Assembly: GCA_949126835.1 (NCBI GenBank)
Contig: OX421505.1
Location: 1,235,587-1,299,586 of the forward strand
DNA length: 64,000 nucleotides
Direction of reading: 5' to 3'
Origin: Anisus vortex
Lineage: Eukaryota > Mollusca > Gastropoda > Planorbidae
Shown here: positions 44,301 to 55,834 of the stretch, piece by piece
Layout: each line of letters starts with the position of its first letter
Position numbering within the stretch: the first letter of the stretch is position 1
Notes under the pieces: model-generated
What the model saw: the letters and a program-made list of their open reading frames with translations, nothing else
Told to the model about the DNA's origin: nothing
Database searches by the model: none
Made by a program: the position numbers and the translations under genes

Positions 44301-45929
44301 TCTGGCTGGTTGACGATTCTGCTGAAAGATTCTCTCTGATAGTGGAACAAAAGAGTTTGTATATCTCTCTGTTCTTGCTCTTATTGAAAGAAGCCGACCA
44401 CTTCGACTAGATATGATGTAACTACCGTGAAGTAGGTGTGCATGGTCCAGAAGGATTTTATCAATCATTGACAGGCACCTTGGGTTGAACAGATCACCAA
44501 GAGCTTGTAGTTGTGTCTGTGTTGTACGAGAGGCTTTGTTCAATGTGGTGGAATTACCATACCAGCAGGTGATTGTGAAGGTGATGATGCTACCAACAGT
44601 CGCCGAGTCAAAAGAATTCATGATGGTCATATCTATGTGAAGTGTCTGTAGTTTACTAAGACAGAAAAGTCTTTGGTGAATTTTCTTACAGAGGCTTTGG
44701 CAGTGGTCAGACCAAGTCAGCTTGTCAGTGATTGTGACGTCAATATGTTTATATTACAATTATACATTATTTGCGTCTATATTTTTGTTTCTAAATGAGG
44801 TCTATGCACAATTCCTTAGAGACAGAAAATCGATCACGTGATGCTATGTAAACTAAAAAAAAATGGCTGATTTTACAATGATCTTAATGGCACCTATGCT
44901 TATTAAAAATGTTAATTTTTCACATATCCTTGAAAATTGTGATATTATAAATAATGCTCACGGAAGTAAAAATGATTATAGACATACAATTATTAAAAGA
45001 CAACACCTATTTGTTGATCTTTCAAAGGAAATTGATGAAAAGATTTTAGATCCTTTACATGATAATTTAGAGGTAGAATTTGCGCACCAACAGCAGCGCA
45101 GTAAGCAATTGTAAATGTTTACCAGTGTATTTACCCACCGTCACGTGACCGGGAAATCATTCTACATAGATCTCATTATATTTTAAAAAGATTATGCAAA
45201 CTTTTCTAAGAATTTCTTCAATGTAAAAAATAAGCTCTTCCACGTCATCCACTTGCCCCAGCGAGCTATTTTTGAAACATGATGTCTATATACGTAAATA
45301 GTAAAACTATGTATTTAACAGTCTCTCTCTCTTTCTCTCTCTCTTACATACATTCTCTCTCTCTCTCTTTTTCTCTCACACACACACAAAGTAAGGCTCG
45401 CTCTCACGCTTTCTATCTCCCACACACACACAACGTAACGCTCTCACTCTCGCTTTCTATCTCCCACACACACACAGTAACCCGGTCTCTCCCTTTCTTT
45501 TTCTCTCGCTCTCACACACACCCAAACACATAGTCACGCTCTGTTTCTCTCTGCGTCTCTCTCTCTCTCACGCCATTTTAAATTTTCTAGTTGTTTATCT
45601 TACAATTTCGACTTTTAACAAAGTTTATACAATCAATTTTGAGCTTAACAAACAAAAACAAAACATATGATTAAAATCATTAACAAATCAATGTAATCTT
45701 GAACATTTCAAACAAAAACTCATAATCATATTATTGTTTATATCTATGTCTCTGATATAAAAGAATACAGGCAAAAACTCTCGTAACAAATAATAGCTAC
45801 AATAGGTCAAATAGTAGAATAACAAAGTATGATACTATGATCTGAGTATAGATGTATATATGTATAGAGTATATATGTATATTGTATAACTTATACAGAA
45901 GTTTGAAGACACTCACCTTTATTTCCCAT
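41240..45929 (-). CDS. Copy A peptidase gene, upstream exons 1-4
   Basis: Exons on the minus strand: exon 1 coding part 45929-45917 (ATG in ACAATGGG, donor GTGAGT), exon 2 43302-43262, exon 3 41483-41450 (donor GTAATG), exon 4 41278-41240 (donor GTAATT). All acceptors end in CAG and the phases join into one open frame leading into the exon at 39374. The encoded N-terminus begins MGNKVPSRRRRDKD, basic and NLS-like. The exon set was found by aligning to copy B, where each has a counterpart with conserved splice sites and phase. Exon 3's donor is weaker than its copy B equivalent. Transcript evidence is lacking. Confidence 0.6.
41562..42057. repeat. 29-bp minisatellite, about 17 near-identical copies
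   Basis: The unit GATTGTCATGTTTTGTGTGT plus ATTTGATAT repeats without visible divergence from 41581 to 42056. It sits in intron 2 of peptidase copy A. Confidence 0.95.
42058..43261. other. AT-rich intron 2 sequence of copy A
   Basis: Contains AAATTGCCCGGCGTTGCTTG-like words twice (42270, 42490), an interspersed-repeat sign, and three ~35-bp copies of AATATATATTGTAATCGGGT (42625-42735). No gene. Confidence 0.45.
43303..44290. other. Intron 1 sequence of copy A
   Basis: (CT)n at 43927-43978, otherwise AT-rich; nothing recognised. Confidence 0.45.
44298..44760 (-). pseudogene. Jockey/CR1-like reverse transcriptase C-terminal fragment
   Basis: The minus strand reads TDKLTWSDHCQSLCKKIHQR, then SIITFTITCWYGN and ARTERYTNSFVPLSERIFQQ. 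This is the usual order in the thumb/C-terminal part of such reverse transcriptases (SVITFGILCWGGN-like, then RTNRYKNSFVP-like). Only the tail remains; it lies in intron 1 of copy A. Confidence 0.65.
44863..45114 (+). other. Isolated 83-codon open frame of unknown nature
   Basis: ATG at 44863, product rich in Asn/Ile/His with a charged C-terminus (EEFAHQQQRSKQ-like). CACGTGA words flank it (44835, 45143). It lies on the strand opposite the peptidase gene within its first intron. It has no recognisable family and may be a fragment of a mobile element. Confidence 0.25.
45320..45575. repeat. CT/CA-rich tandem sequence
   Basis: Two or three diverged units of CTTTCTATCTCCCACACACA and AGTAACGCTCTC. 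The plus-strand Ser/His/Thr-rich frame is compositional. Confidence 0.75.
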
Positions 45930-45999
45930 TGTAATCAGAAGAACTTGTAGTCTAAAGACAGTCTTAGATTGAATATAGTCAAATATTATTATAAGATGG

Positions 46000-46565
46000 A
46001 CCACTTGCTTCGATATTTCTGCTCTTCGATAACTTGAAACACTTAGTTTCGAAATTTCTGATCGCACTAAGTTCTCTAGACTTCCGGTTTAGTAATTTGC
46101 TATGATTTTCTCAATGGAAAATTAAGATAAAAATCGAAAGTTGTATGCAGCGAAAAGATTTAATGCAATGGTAGGAGCGTAGAAGTAATGCAAGCCAGCC
46201 TTATTGGTTGCGCAAGGAAAAAAAACAACAGACGCTCTAAAAATAGAGCAAGCGATCCATCTTATTATAGTCTTTGATCTAGTCGACGCTAGGAAAAGCT
46301 TTTCTGTAAAAAACATATTATGTCATTTGGTGAAAATCCGATGGCTATAAATAAACTACGAGTCAAAACAAAAATAATTCAAGGTTATTTACCTGAACGT
46401 TGTTTCAGGATAAGGCTAATAGAACGTTTATATACAGTGTACTTTCTCCCTTCACTCTTAAGTTAAACAAACCATACACTAGAAATATTGAGTTTAAAAA
46501 TGCAATCCCTTATAATATATATTTCCCCGCTATACAACATGATCTTTAGTTTAGAAGATTTGATA
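46000..46565. other. Upstream flank of copy A peptidase gene
   Basis: 46330-46440 resembles 62040-62170 upstream of copy B (GGTGAAAA, then GTTGTTTCAG followed by GAGGCTAA or AAGGCTAA), so it may hold shared promoter sequence. An AGAGCAAGCGATCCATCTTA word recurs near 53060 and hints at a MITE. Confidence 0.4.
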
Positions 46566-47085
46566 CTGCAACTTGTGCCCAAACCACTGTTTTGTTTCTG
46601 CAATATGTGCACAAACTACTCTTTTGAGTCTGCAATATGTGCACAAACAACTCTTTTGATTCTGCAATATGTGCACAAACCCCTCTTTTGATTCTGCAAT
46701 ATGTGCACAAACCGCTTTTTTAAATTCCGCAATATGTGCACAAACTACTCTTTTGATTCTGCAACAAAAATAAAATAAATCCTTTTGATTCTGCAATATG
46801 TGCACAAACTACTTTTTTGAATATGCAATATGTGCACAAATTACTCTTTTGATTCTGCAATATGTGCACAAACCCCTCTTTTGATTCTGCCATATTTGCA
46901 CAAACTACTCTTTTGATTCTGCATTATGTGCCAAACCACTTTTTAAATTCTGCAATATGTGCACAAACCCCTCTTATGATTCTGCCATTTTTGCACAAAC
47001 TACTCTTTTGATTCTGCATTATGTGCCAAACCACTTTTTAAATTCTGCAATATGTGCACAAACGTCTCTTTTGATTCTGCAATAA
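46566..47085. repeat. ~32-35-bp minisatellite (GATTCTGCAATATGTGCACA)
   Basis: About 14 imperfect copies of TTTTGATTCTGCAATATGTG and CACAAACTACTC. It shares the ATATGTGCAC core with the next array. Confidence 0.85.
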
Positions 47086-47229
47086 AAGAAAAAAAACTTT
47101 TGATGTGCACTGGCTATTGTTTCTGTAAAAAAGTGAGAATATAACATAAAACAAAAAAACAAACCTCATCTAAGATAAATTATCCCCCAAACCCTCGACC
47201 CCAGAACGGTATAAATTAATTACTCAGTT

Positions 47230-49325
47230 TTCGGTATTATGTGCACTGACCCCATTACTGTTATATGTAAACCGACCCCACGCCTGTTATACTGTTATAT
47301 GTTCACTGACCCCAAGCCTGTTAAATGTACACTGACCCCATGCCTGTTTTACTGTTATATGTGCACTGACCCCATGCCTGTTATACTGTTATATGTGCAC
47401 TGACCCCATGATTGTTATACTGTTATATGTGCACTGAACCCATGCCATGCCTGTTATATGTACTCTGACTTCATGCCTGTAATACTGTTATATGTGCACT
47501 AACCCCATGCTTGTTATATGAACACTGACCCCATGCATGTTATATGTACACTGACTCCATGCCTGTTATATGTACACTGACCCCATGCTTGTTATATGTA
47601 CACTGACCCCATGTCTGTTATATGTACACTGACCCCATGCCTGTTATATGTACACTGACCCCATGCCTGTTATATGTACACTGACTCCATGCCTGTTATA
47701 TGTACACTGACCCCATGCCTGTTATATGTACACTGACTCCACGCCTGTTATATGTACACTGACCCCATGCCTGATATATGTACACTGACCCCATGCCTGT
47801 TATATGTACACTGACCCCATGCCTGTTATATGTACACTGACCCCTGGCCTGTTATATGTACACTGACCCCATGCCTGTTATATGGCAACGTCCCCATGCC
47901 TGTTTTATATGCACTGACCCCCATGCCTGATATATGTGCACTTACCCCATGCCTGTTATATGTACACTGACCCCTTGCCTGTTATACTGTTTTATATGCA
48001 CTGACCCCCATGCCAGATATATGTGCACTGACCCCATGCCTGTTATATGTGCACTGACCCTATGCCTGTTATATGTGCACTGACCTCATGCCTGTTATAT
48101 GTGCACTGACCTTATGCCTGTTATACTGTTATATGTGCACTGACCTCATGCCTGTTATATGTGCACTGAACCCATGCCTTTTATACTGTTATATGTGCAC
48201 TGACCTTATGCCTGTTATACTGTTATATGTTTACTGACCCCATGCCTGTTATATGTGCTCTGACCCCTTGCCTGTTATATGTGCACTGACCCCATACGTG
48301 TTATATGTGATTTGACCCCATGCCTGTTATACTGTTATATGTGCACTGACCCCATGCCTGTTATATGTGCACTGACCCCATGCCTGTTATACTGTTATAT
48401 GTGCACTGACCCTATGCCTGTTATATGTGCACTGACCCCATGCCTGTTATACTGTTATATGTGCACTGACCTCATGCCTGTTATATGTGCACTGAACCCA
48501 TGCCTTTTATACTGTTATATGTGCACTGACCCCATGCCTGTTATATTTTTATATGTGCACTGACACCATGCCTGTTATATGTGCACTGACCCCATGCCTG
48601 TTATATGTGCACCGACCTCATGCCTGTTAAATATACACTGACATCATGTCTGTTATATGTGCACTGACTCCATGCCTGTTTAATGTGCACTGACCCCTTG
48701 CCTGTTATATGTGCACCGACCCCATACATGTTATATGTGCTCTGACCCCATGTCTGTTATACTGTTATATGTGCACTGACCCCATGCCTGTTATATGTGC
48801 ACCGACCTTATGCCTGTTATACTGTTACATGTGCACTGACCCCATGCCTGATATATGTGCACTGACCCCATGCCTGTTATACTGTTATATGTGCACTGAC
48901 CCCATGCCTGTTATACTGTTATATGTGCACTGACACCATGCCTGTTATATGTGCACTGACCACATGAATGTTATATGTGCACTGACCTCATCCCCGTTAT
49001 ATGTACACTAACCCCATGCCTGTTATACTGTTATATGTGCACTGACCCCATGCCGTTATATCTGCACTGATCTTTGCTTGTTATATGTACACTGACACCA
49101 TGCCTGTTATTTGTACACTGACCATGCCTATTATACTGTTATATGTACACTGACCTCATGCCTGTTATTTGTACACTGACCATGCCTGTTATACTGTTAT
49201 ATGTACACTGACCCCATGCTTGTTATATGTGCACTGACCCCATGCATGTTATACTGTTATATGTACACTGACCCCATGCTTGTTATAAGTACACTGACCC
49301 CATGCCTATTATACTGTGATATGTT
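47230..49325. repeat. 26-bp satellite (GCCTGTTATATGTGCACTGA), about 2.1 kb
   Basis: Units of 26 bp and longer variants with an extra TGTTATACTGT. GTGCAC-type units cluster at 47930-49060 and GTACAC-type at 47500-47900, so subtypes have spread locally. Plus frames (CTDPMPVICALTPCLLYCYM) are repeat translation. Confidence 0.9.
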
Positions 49326-49344
49326 TCATTTACTAAAATTTATT

Positions 49345-49515
49345 CTTTTGATTAAATATTTTATAATATAGAAAAAACAACAATATTCAGTCCTTGATTG
49401 TTTATATAATATTCAAGTGAATATATGCAGAACATGGACAAATGACCTAATGTCGATACATTTTCTGTTACAATTTTTATATTCAAGTTTAATAAACTTA
49501 AAACTAAAGAATTAA
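49345..49515. repeat. Outer edge of duplicated locus, copy B
   Basis: Matches 19560-19740 in order. It marks the left limit I can see for the copy B block. Confidence 0.55.
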
Positions 49516-49519
49516 TTTC

Positions 49520-50250
49520 GGGCGCTTCGAGAAAGACTGTGGCGCACGATTTAATCTGAAGAAATCGTCCATAATGGGGCTATAGGAAAAAAAAAGAACA
49601 TGCCCAGGAAATCTGCAAGCTAAAGAAAAACTCAAACTAAATGGTAGGCTATTTTATAGCACAATCACCCACGTATCTTAGATCAAGTCATTTGACAATG
49701 TAAACAGATATAGACTCTTCAATACACTGTCAAAGACTGGCTGCCAACCAAAACTATTAAATCTGATCAAGTCATGATAACACTAAAGTCAACGTACATA
49801 TGATGGTGAGACTGTTGGTGCTTTTGACATTAGCACAGAAATAAAACATGGCTGTATCATTTTCCCAACTTTCGTTGTCAACTTTTAATCAACACTACTA
49901 AAATATACATTCCGTGAATCTACAGAAGAAATCTATCTGCAAAATAGGTCAGTCGGAAGGCTTTTCAAGTTGACGTGGACAATACAATAAAGTCCGAGAA
50001 ACAGAAGTCATGGACACGCTATTTCCAGACGTTGTTGCTTTTGTAGCTTACATCGAGGAGAAGGTTCGAGCATTAATGAACATGTTTTTTGCCAAAGTCT
50101 GTCAGGATTTCGGACTCACCATCAAGATAAGGGAACCATTGAAGGATTGGTGTTGTAGTATTAGACTGACCTTAAGTGGACAGGTCATCACGTGTCACGA
50201 TTATAATACAAATAGTGAAATGAGGAGATGTCCTTTTGGTTTATAGGTTT
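49520..50250 (+). pseudogene. Decayed reverse transcriptase relic, copy B
   Basis: Broken frames read KTGCQPKLLNLIKS, KHGCI-FPTFVVN-like, then MDTLFPDVVAFVAY (a degenerate FADD box), and CQDFGLTIKI. It is the counterpart of 23920-24290 but longer, and of the same retrotransposon type as 9845-12190. Confidence 0.6.
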
Positions 50251-50349
50251 GATTACTATTTTAATAAGGTCTTAACATATGCATTTATTGTGTTTCGTAA
50301 TTTAATTTGACTTTTATCAAATGTAATGTGATAGTTTAATGTTTTGAAT

Positions 50350-50586
50350 CATACTTTCATAACATACTTTCATAACATACTTTCATAACATACTTTCATA
50401 ACATACTTTCATAACATACTTTCATAACATACTTTCATAACATACTTTCATAACATACTTTTATAACATACTTTCATAACATACTTGCATAACATACTTT
50501 CATAACATACTTTCATAACATACTTTCATAACATACTTTCATAACATACTTTCATAACATACTTTCATAACATACTTTCATAACAT
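50350..50586. repeat. 13-bp minisatellite (CATAACATACTTT), about 18 copies
   Basis: Nearly perfect copies; two single-base variants (TTTTATAACAT at 50459, CTTGCATAAC at 50484). Confidence 0.95.
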
Positions 50587-51224
50587 AGACCTACAGACTA
50601 AATTCCTTTTTGATAATAAATTATAATATATTCGTTTATTCTGATCGTTTTCAGACAAACTGTCTTTCTCAAAAAGCTGCTACTTTAAAAATGTATTTTA
50701 ATTTGATTTTCAAATCAGTGCCCGTTTTTTATTATGTGTTTGTATGTTTGCATGACATTCTATCTTGGTCCGGATATACTTGTACTCGTGGACCTTGAAT
50801 TTAACATGTTTTTTCAGGCAACCCATTACATATAAAGACGCCATTCGTGAAAAAATACATTTTAGAAAACTTAACATTTCTACTTACCTATAAAGTTATA
50901 AAGATGACCGTGATTATAACTAATAGTCTCATTGTTTATGACAATATTTTAAACGCGTTTATTTTTTAAAAGATTTTAACAAATGCATCAAATTATGAAC
51001 AAAGTAAGCATGGTGCTGTAAAGAAGTGTTTTAAAATTCACTCTGATAGTTTAATGTTTTAAAATACGTTTATTCATTTTGAATCAAATGCACACAACAC
51101 ATTTATTTAAATAGAAATATTTAATTACAGTTAAATAGTTAATGACGGTAATATTAAATATAGCAAAGTAAATTAAGAATGTTTTTTGTTTTTTTTATGA
51201 TGCAGGCTTATTTTTATAATACGC

Positions 51225-52300
51225 TCAGTATATAGAGATTATATGTCTTTATGTCATCAGAATATAGAGTATATAGGTAATTATGTCATCAGAATATAGG
51301 GTGTAGGTCATTGTGTCATCAGAATATAGGGTGTAGGTCTTTATGTCATCAGAATATAGAGTTTATAGTTCTTTATGTAACCAGAGTATAGAGTGTAGGT
51401 CTTTATGTCATCAGTATATAGTGAGTAGGTCTTTATGACATCATATTATAGAGTGTAGGTCTTTATGTCATCATAATATAGAGTGTAGGTCCTTATGTCA
51501 TCAGCATATAGAGTTTAGGTCTTTAAGTCATCAGAATATAGAGTGTAGGTCTCTATGTCATCAGAATTTATAATGTAGTTCTTTATAACATCAGAATATA
51601 GAGTGTAGGTCTTTATGTAATCATAGTATAGAGCGTAGGTCTTTATGTTATCAGAATATAGAGGTTATTGGTTGTTTTTATGTCACCAGAATATAGAGTG
51701 TAGGTCTTTATGTCATCGGTATAGAGAGTGTAGGTCTTTATGTCATCAGAATATATAATGTAGGTCTTAATGTCATCAGAATATAGAGTGTAGGTCTTTA
51801 TGTCATCAGAATATAGAGTGTAGGTCTTTATGTCATCAGCATATAGAGTGTAGGTCTTTATGTCATCAGCATATAGAGTGTAGGTCTTTATGTCATCAGT
51901 ATATAGAGTGTAGGCCTTTATGTCATCAGAATATAGCGGTTATAGGTCTTTATGTTATCAGAATATAGAGTGTAGGTCTTTATGTCATCAGAATATAGAG
52001 TGTAGGTCTTTATGTAATCAGAATATAGAGGTTATAGGTCTTTATGTCATCAGAATATAGAGTGTAGGCCTTTATGTCCTCAGAATACAGAGGCTATAGG
52101 TCTTTATATTATCAGAATATAGAGTGTAGGTCTTTATGTAATCAGAATATAGAGGTTATAGGTTTTTATGTCATCAGAATATAGAGTGTAGGCCTTTATG
52201 TCATCAGAATATAGATGTTATAGTTTTTTATGTCTTCAGAATATAGAGTGTAGGTCTTTATGTCATTCAGATTACAGAGGGTTATAGGTCTTTAGGTCAC
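51225..52300. repeat. ~30-bp minisatellite (GTGTAGGTCTTTATGTCATC)
   Basis: About 35 imperfect copies of AGAATATAGAGTGTAGGTCT plus TTATGTCATC, with a GAGGTTATAGG variant interspersed from 51930 on. Confidence 0.92.
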
Positions 52301-52519
52301 GAAGTTGGTGATTCCGTATAAGAATAATCTATTATTAAATGGTAGGCTGTTGATGGGCGAGTGAGTGTGTACAAACATACAAACGCACGACTTATGATAT
52401 TCTTTTTATTTAATAAATTTTTTATAAAAAGTTGCCGTGAACTTTTCGTGACCCCCGTCCTTCCCCCATGTCAACAATCGTCCAACTTTATCACCCCCTT
52501 GCCTCTATTCTGTTGACAT

Positions 52520-52846
52520 AAATAATAGACGACCCCATAAATAATAGACGACCCCATAAATAATAGACGACCCCATAAATAATAGACGACCCCATAAATA
52601 ATAGACGACCCCATAAATAATAGACGACCCCATAAATAATAGACGACCCCATAAATAATAGACGACCCCATAAATAATAGACGACCCCATAAATAATAGA
52701 CGACCCCATAAATAATAGACGACCCCATAAATAATAGACGACCCCATAAATAATAGACGACCCCATAAATAATAGACGACCCCATAAATAATAGACGACC
52801 CCATAAATAATAGACGACCCCATAAATAGCAGACGACCCCATAGTT
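52520..52846. repeat. 19-bp minisatellite (CATAAATAATAGACGACCC), about 17 copies
   Basis: Almost perfect copies. Because 19 is not a multiple of 3, all three minus frames stay open through the array and give overlapping Tyr/Leu/Gly-rich artefact frames. Confidence 0.95.
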
Positions 52847-54030
52847 AAATCACTGACCTAGAAAGGCATTACATTCTAATTTAGAAATACAACCAGATAA
52901 CAATATGTGACAATGCTCACCAGATAAACACAAGAACAAAAACACTTTCCTTATCCCTTATGCGAACAAAATGCGATTTAATAAAACGGAACTTGTATGA
53001 CAATTACTTTATTTAGAATCGGGAATTGCAAAAAAAGAAGATAATAGCATAAATAACTAAAGCAAGCGGTCCATGTATATTATAGTCTATGCATATACCA
53101 ATAAACTATTTTGAAAAAGTTTTTATTTGGACACTGTCTTAATGTTTGATAAGAAAAATGTAGGCTAAGCTAGGCATTTATTGAACACCGAGCTATTTGT
53201 GTATCTGATAATAAATAGTTTTCATATTTTATTTCATATTGTGTATCGATAATTCATTTAGAGTTATTTATATATATTTTTTTACAAGAATGTATCTTAT
53301 TAAATACTGAGGAGGGCCGCAAAACTGGTGTATCTGCACCAGGTCGTCCCGGGCGAGATATTTTCTTATTGTAGCTCCCTGTTTCTAAGTTTGAATTGTA
53401 TGCTTTATGTTTTATTCGTTGTTCTTCTTTCCTTTTGTGGTTTTAGGTTTTAGTTATTTAACTATTTGTGTTACTCTTGTCAGTTGTGAATATTCGCCAG
53501 TAATGATCCTTGCATCTCTTTTCTTGATTTGTTCTAGTTGTTAAATGTTTTATTTACTTGATGGGTCCCATAGTGAAGATGCATTTCTATTATTGCTCTA
53601 ACTAATGCAAGTTAGCATATTAACATTATTTTCTTTTTATGAAAGCTAATGTTTGCTTTGATTTTTAATTACTTCATAATCATGTTGTCACCAAAATAAT
53701 GCATCCTTTATTATTAGGCTCAATCTTAATTACCGGTACCTACTTAATTATAGACAGAAACAGTTTCAAAAATTATTTCAAGTCAAATAACTGAGTAAAG
53801 ATGTGTAGCTGCGTGTCATTTTCATTTTTGTTTCCCTTGGACCAATTTTTGAAGAAAACCTGACCTCGTTTAATCATTTGTTCAAGTTATCTATTTAAAT
53901 TAAATTTATTTTAATAACTTTATAAAAAAAATATTGTATGTTTTAATCTCAATCTCTTTTAAACGTAAAGTTTTTTGTTTACGTTTTCTTATATTTATTG
54001 GATTGTTAATCTTTTAATATTAAATAAAGC
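52847..54030. other. AT-rich stretch with retroelement scraps
   Basis: 52900-52985 has a fragment (AACAAAAACACTTTCCTTAT then CCCTTATGCG) of the retrotransposon family at 20490-20800. The rest is unassigned. Confidence 0.45.
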
Positions 54031-54314
54031 AATTTTAGAAACTGTGTTGTTTATATATTTAAGTGCATGTCGATAGTAGATGACAAGATGACCTATTGTC
54101 GATAACATTTGTATAAATGTTTCTTATTGAATTTCATAAAATCTATAATTAAATCAACAGATTTATAATAATATAAACATAATGTAACAGATATCAACAA
54201 CAATAAGATATCAAGATATAAGAGTATAAAGTTTATTCAATTACAAAAGAAAATAAATTGTTTCAAAAGTAAAATGTTTACAATTTATACAAAACTATAA
54301 ATTTAACAGAATGG

Positions 54315-54320
54315 AATATA
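54315..54320. other. Unoccupied Polinton target site in copy B
   Basis: AATATA occurs once, inside continuous similarity to both flanks of the Polinton in copy A (left context AATTTAACAGAA, right context AAATAT then TTATATCTAAACAAAA). Confidence 0.75.
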
Positions 54321-54461
54321 AATATCTTTATATCTAAACAAAAACAATAAAGTAAATACATATTTATAGATACATGGAATAAAATGAAAATGATATAAAC
54401 AGATATAAAACATCCTCCATGTTGTTTGTTTACATTTTGACACACAAGTAATTCAATACAA

Positions 54462-55492
54462 TTAGAAGACTCTACCAACTCCACTGAAATTAAGTCCAGA
54501 CCCTGAAGTTCCACTATGGACAAAGTCATTATTCCAACCAACATCATACCCCACACAGTGGACAAAGGCTCCACTACTTCCTGTACATGTACATGTTGTG
54601 TAGGTAAACTTAAGGGTATGCCCATCAATCCCCGCCTGTACTTTGTCCTTCCATTGACCAACACTGACCTGTTTAGAACATCCATGAGGATGTGACACTA
54701 TAAAGTTCAACTTAACAATATCTCGAATTTTTTTGTATTTGTCCATGACTTTCTCCCGGCCATGATCACGATTCGTCATTTTCTTCAATCTTTTTCCCAA
54801 TATTTTATCACAAGTCACAAAGGTCAACCTACACCAGTCATTCTCAATGTTTACATCAACACCACGTATCTTATCTTTAAGAATAACCAATTCACTATCT
54901 TCACTATCAAAAAACAATCTCATGGTCGTGTGGCTTGCCTCAATGTCATCAACAACCACATGTGCAGCTGTAGCCACATAAATCTCCCACCAATTTTTGC
55001 TGGGTTTGTCTGAAGCTTTACATTTATCACATGGACATGTTCTATAGTTCTTTGGTTCATATTGAATTGTGTCCCTTTCTTTCTTTTCATCCGTGTCACT
55101 TTCTTCATTTTCATCTGTGTCTTTTTCTTCATTTTCATCTGTGTCAGATTCTTCAATTTCGCCTGTGTACGTCCACATTCCATACACCCTCCCAGTTCCT
55201 GTCCTCAATGTTTTCTTTCCTCTCAGTTCAGACAAAAAATAAGGAATCTTTGTGTTTGGCCAAAACTCTGGTCTGTCTGGACTGGTCATGGTGACACTTA
55301 GTCTAACTGTCGAGTCAGCTACAGCTATGATGTATTTATACAAATCACTGTCCTGGTGACCTTTAGGTAGATGTTCTAAGCTGAATGATTGAATAGGTAC
55401 AAACTCTAGATGACCTGGATTCTTCTCACAGTTTGCTAAATGTGTGTGTAGATCAGCTTCTCCACCTTCTGATACCTGATTCTCATGTTCAC
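54462..55492 (-). CDS. Trypsin-like serine peptidase homologue, copy B, terminal exon
   Basis: The acceptor TGTACAG is at 55493 and the stop TAA at 54462-54464. With upstream exons the product is about 384 residues. The triad candidates are His219 (TAAHVV), Asp260 (ENDWCRL) and Ser348 (CTGSSGAFVHC). Compared with copy A it has an acidic insert of roughly 30 residues made of SDTDENEE-like units (about residues 155-182) before the shared CPCDKCKASDK motif. The frame is intact and both flanking Cys/His motifs are kept, so function is likely retained. No signal peptide. Function unknown beyond the fold. Confidence 0.78.
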
Positions 55493-55620
55493 CTGTACAT
55501 TAAAAAAAAAAGTTTTGTAATAAATGTTTGTGTTGATCTATTTGTCAACATTTTATCAAACAACTCAATCAATATTTTATGAGAAAAAAAATTATATAGT
55601 AAACATATTTATCTAATTAC

Positions 55621-55783
55621 CTATCAATGTAAAGCAGTTGTCATTTGACTGGTCATCAGTTAAGACTTTTCCAGGACTAATACCATCTGAAATGGTTAGT
55701 TGACATATAAATATATATATTGAAATATTTTTTAACTACTTTGCGAACAATTATTTATAATGTTCATTATATAATTTTATAAC

Positions 55784-55834
<51 letters not shown>

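Noticed and set aside
50350..50586. CRISPR-like array appearance (also 52520-52846 and 41562-42057)
   Set aside because: Units are directly adjacent without unique spacers, and the context is animal nuclear DNA; these are minisatellites.
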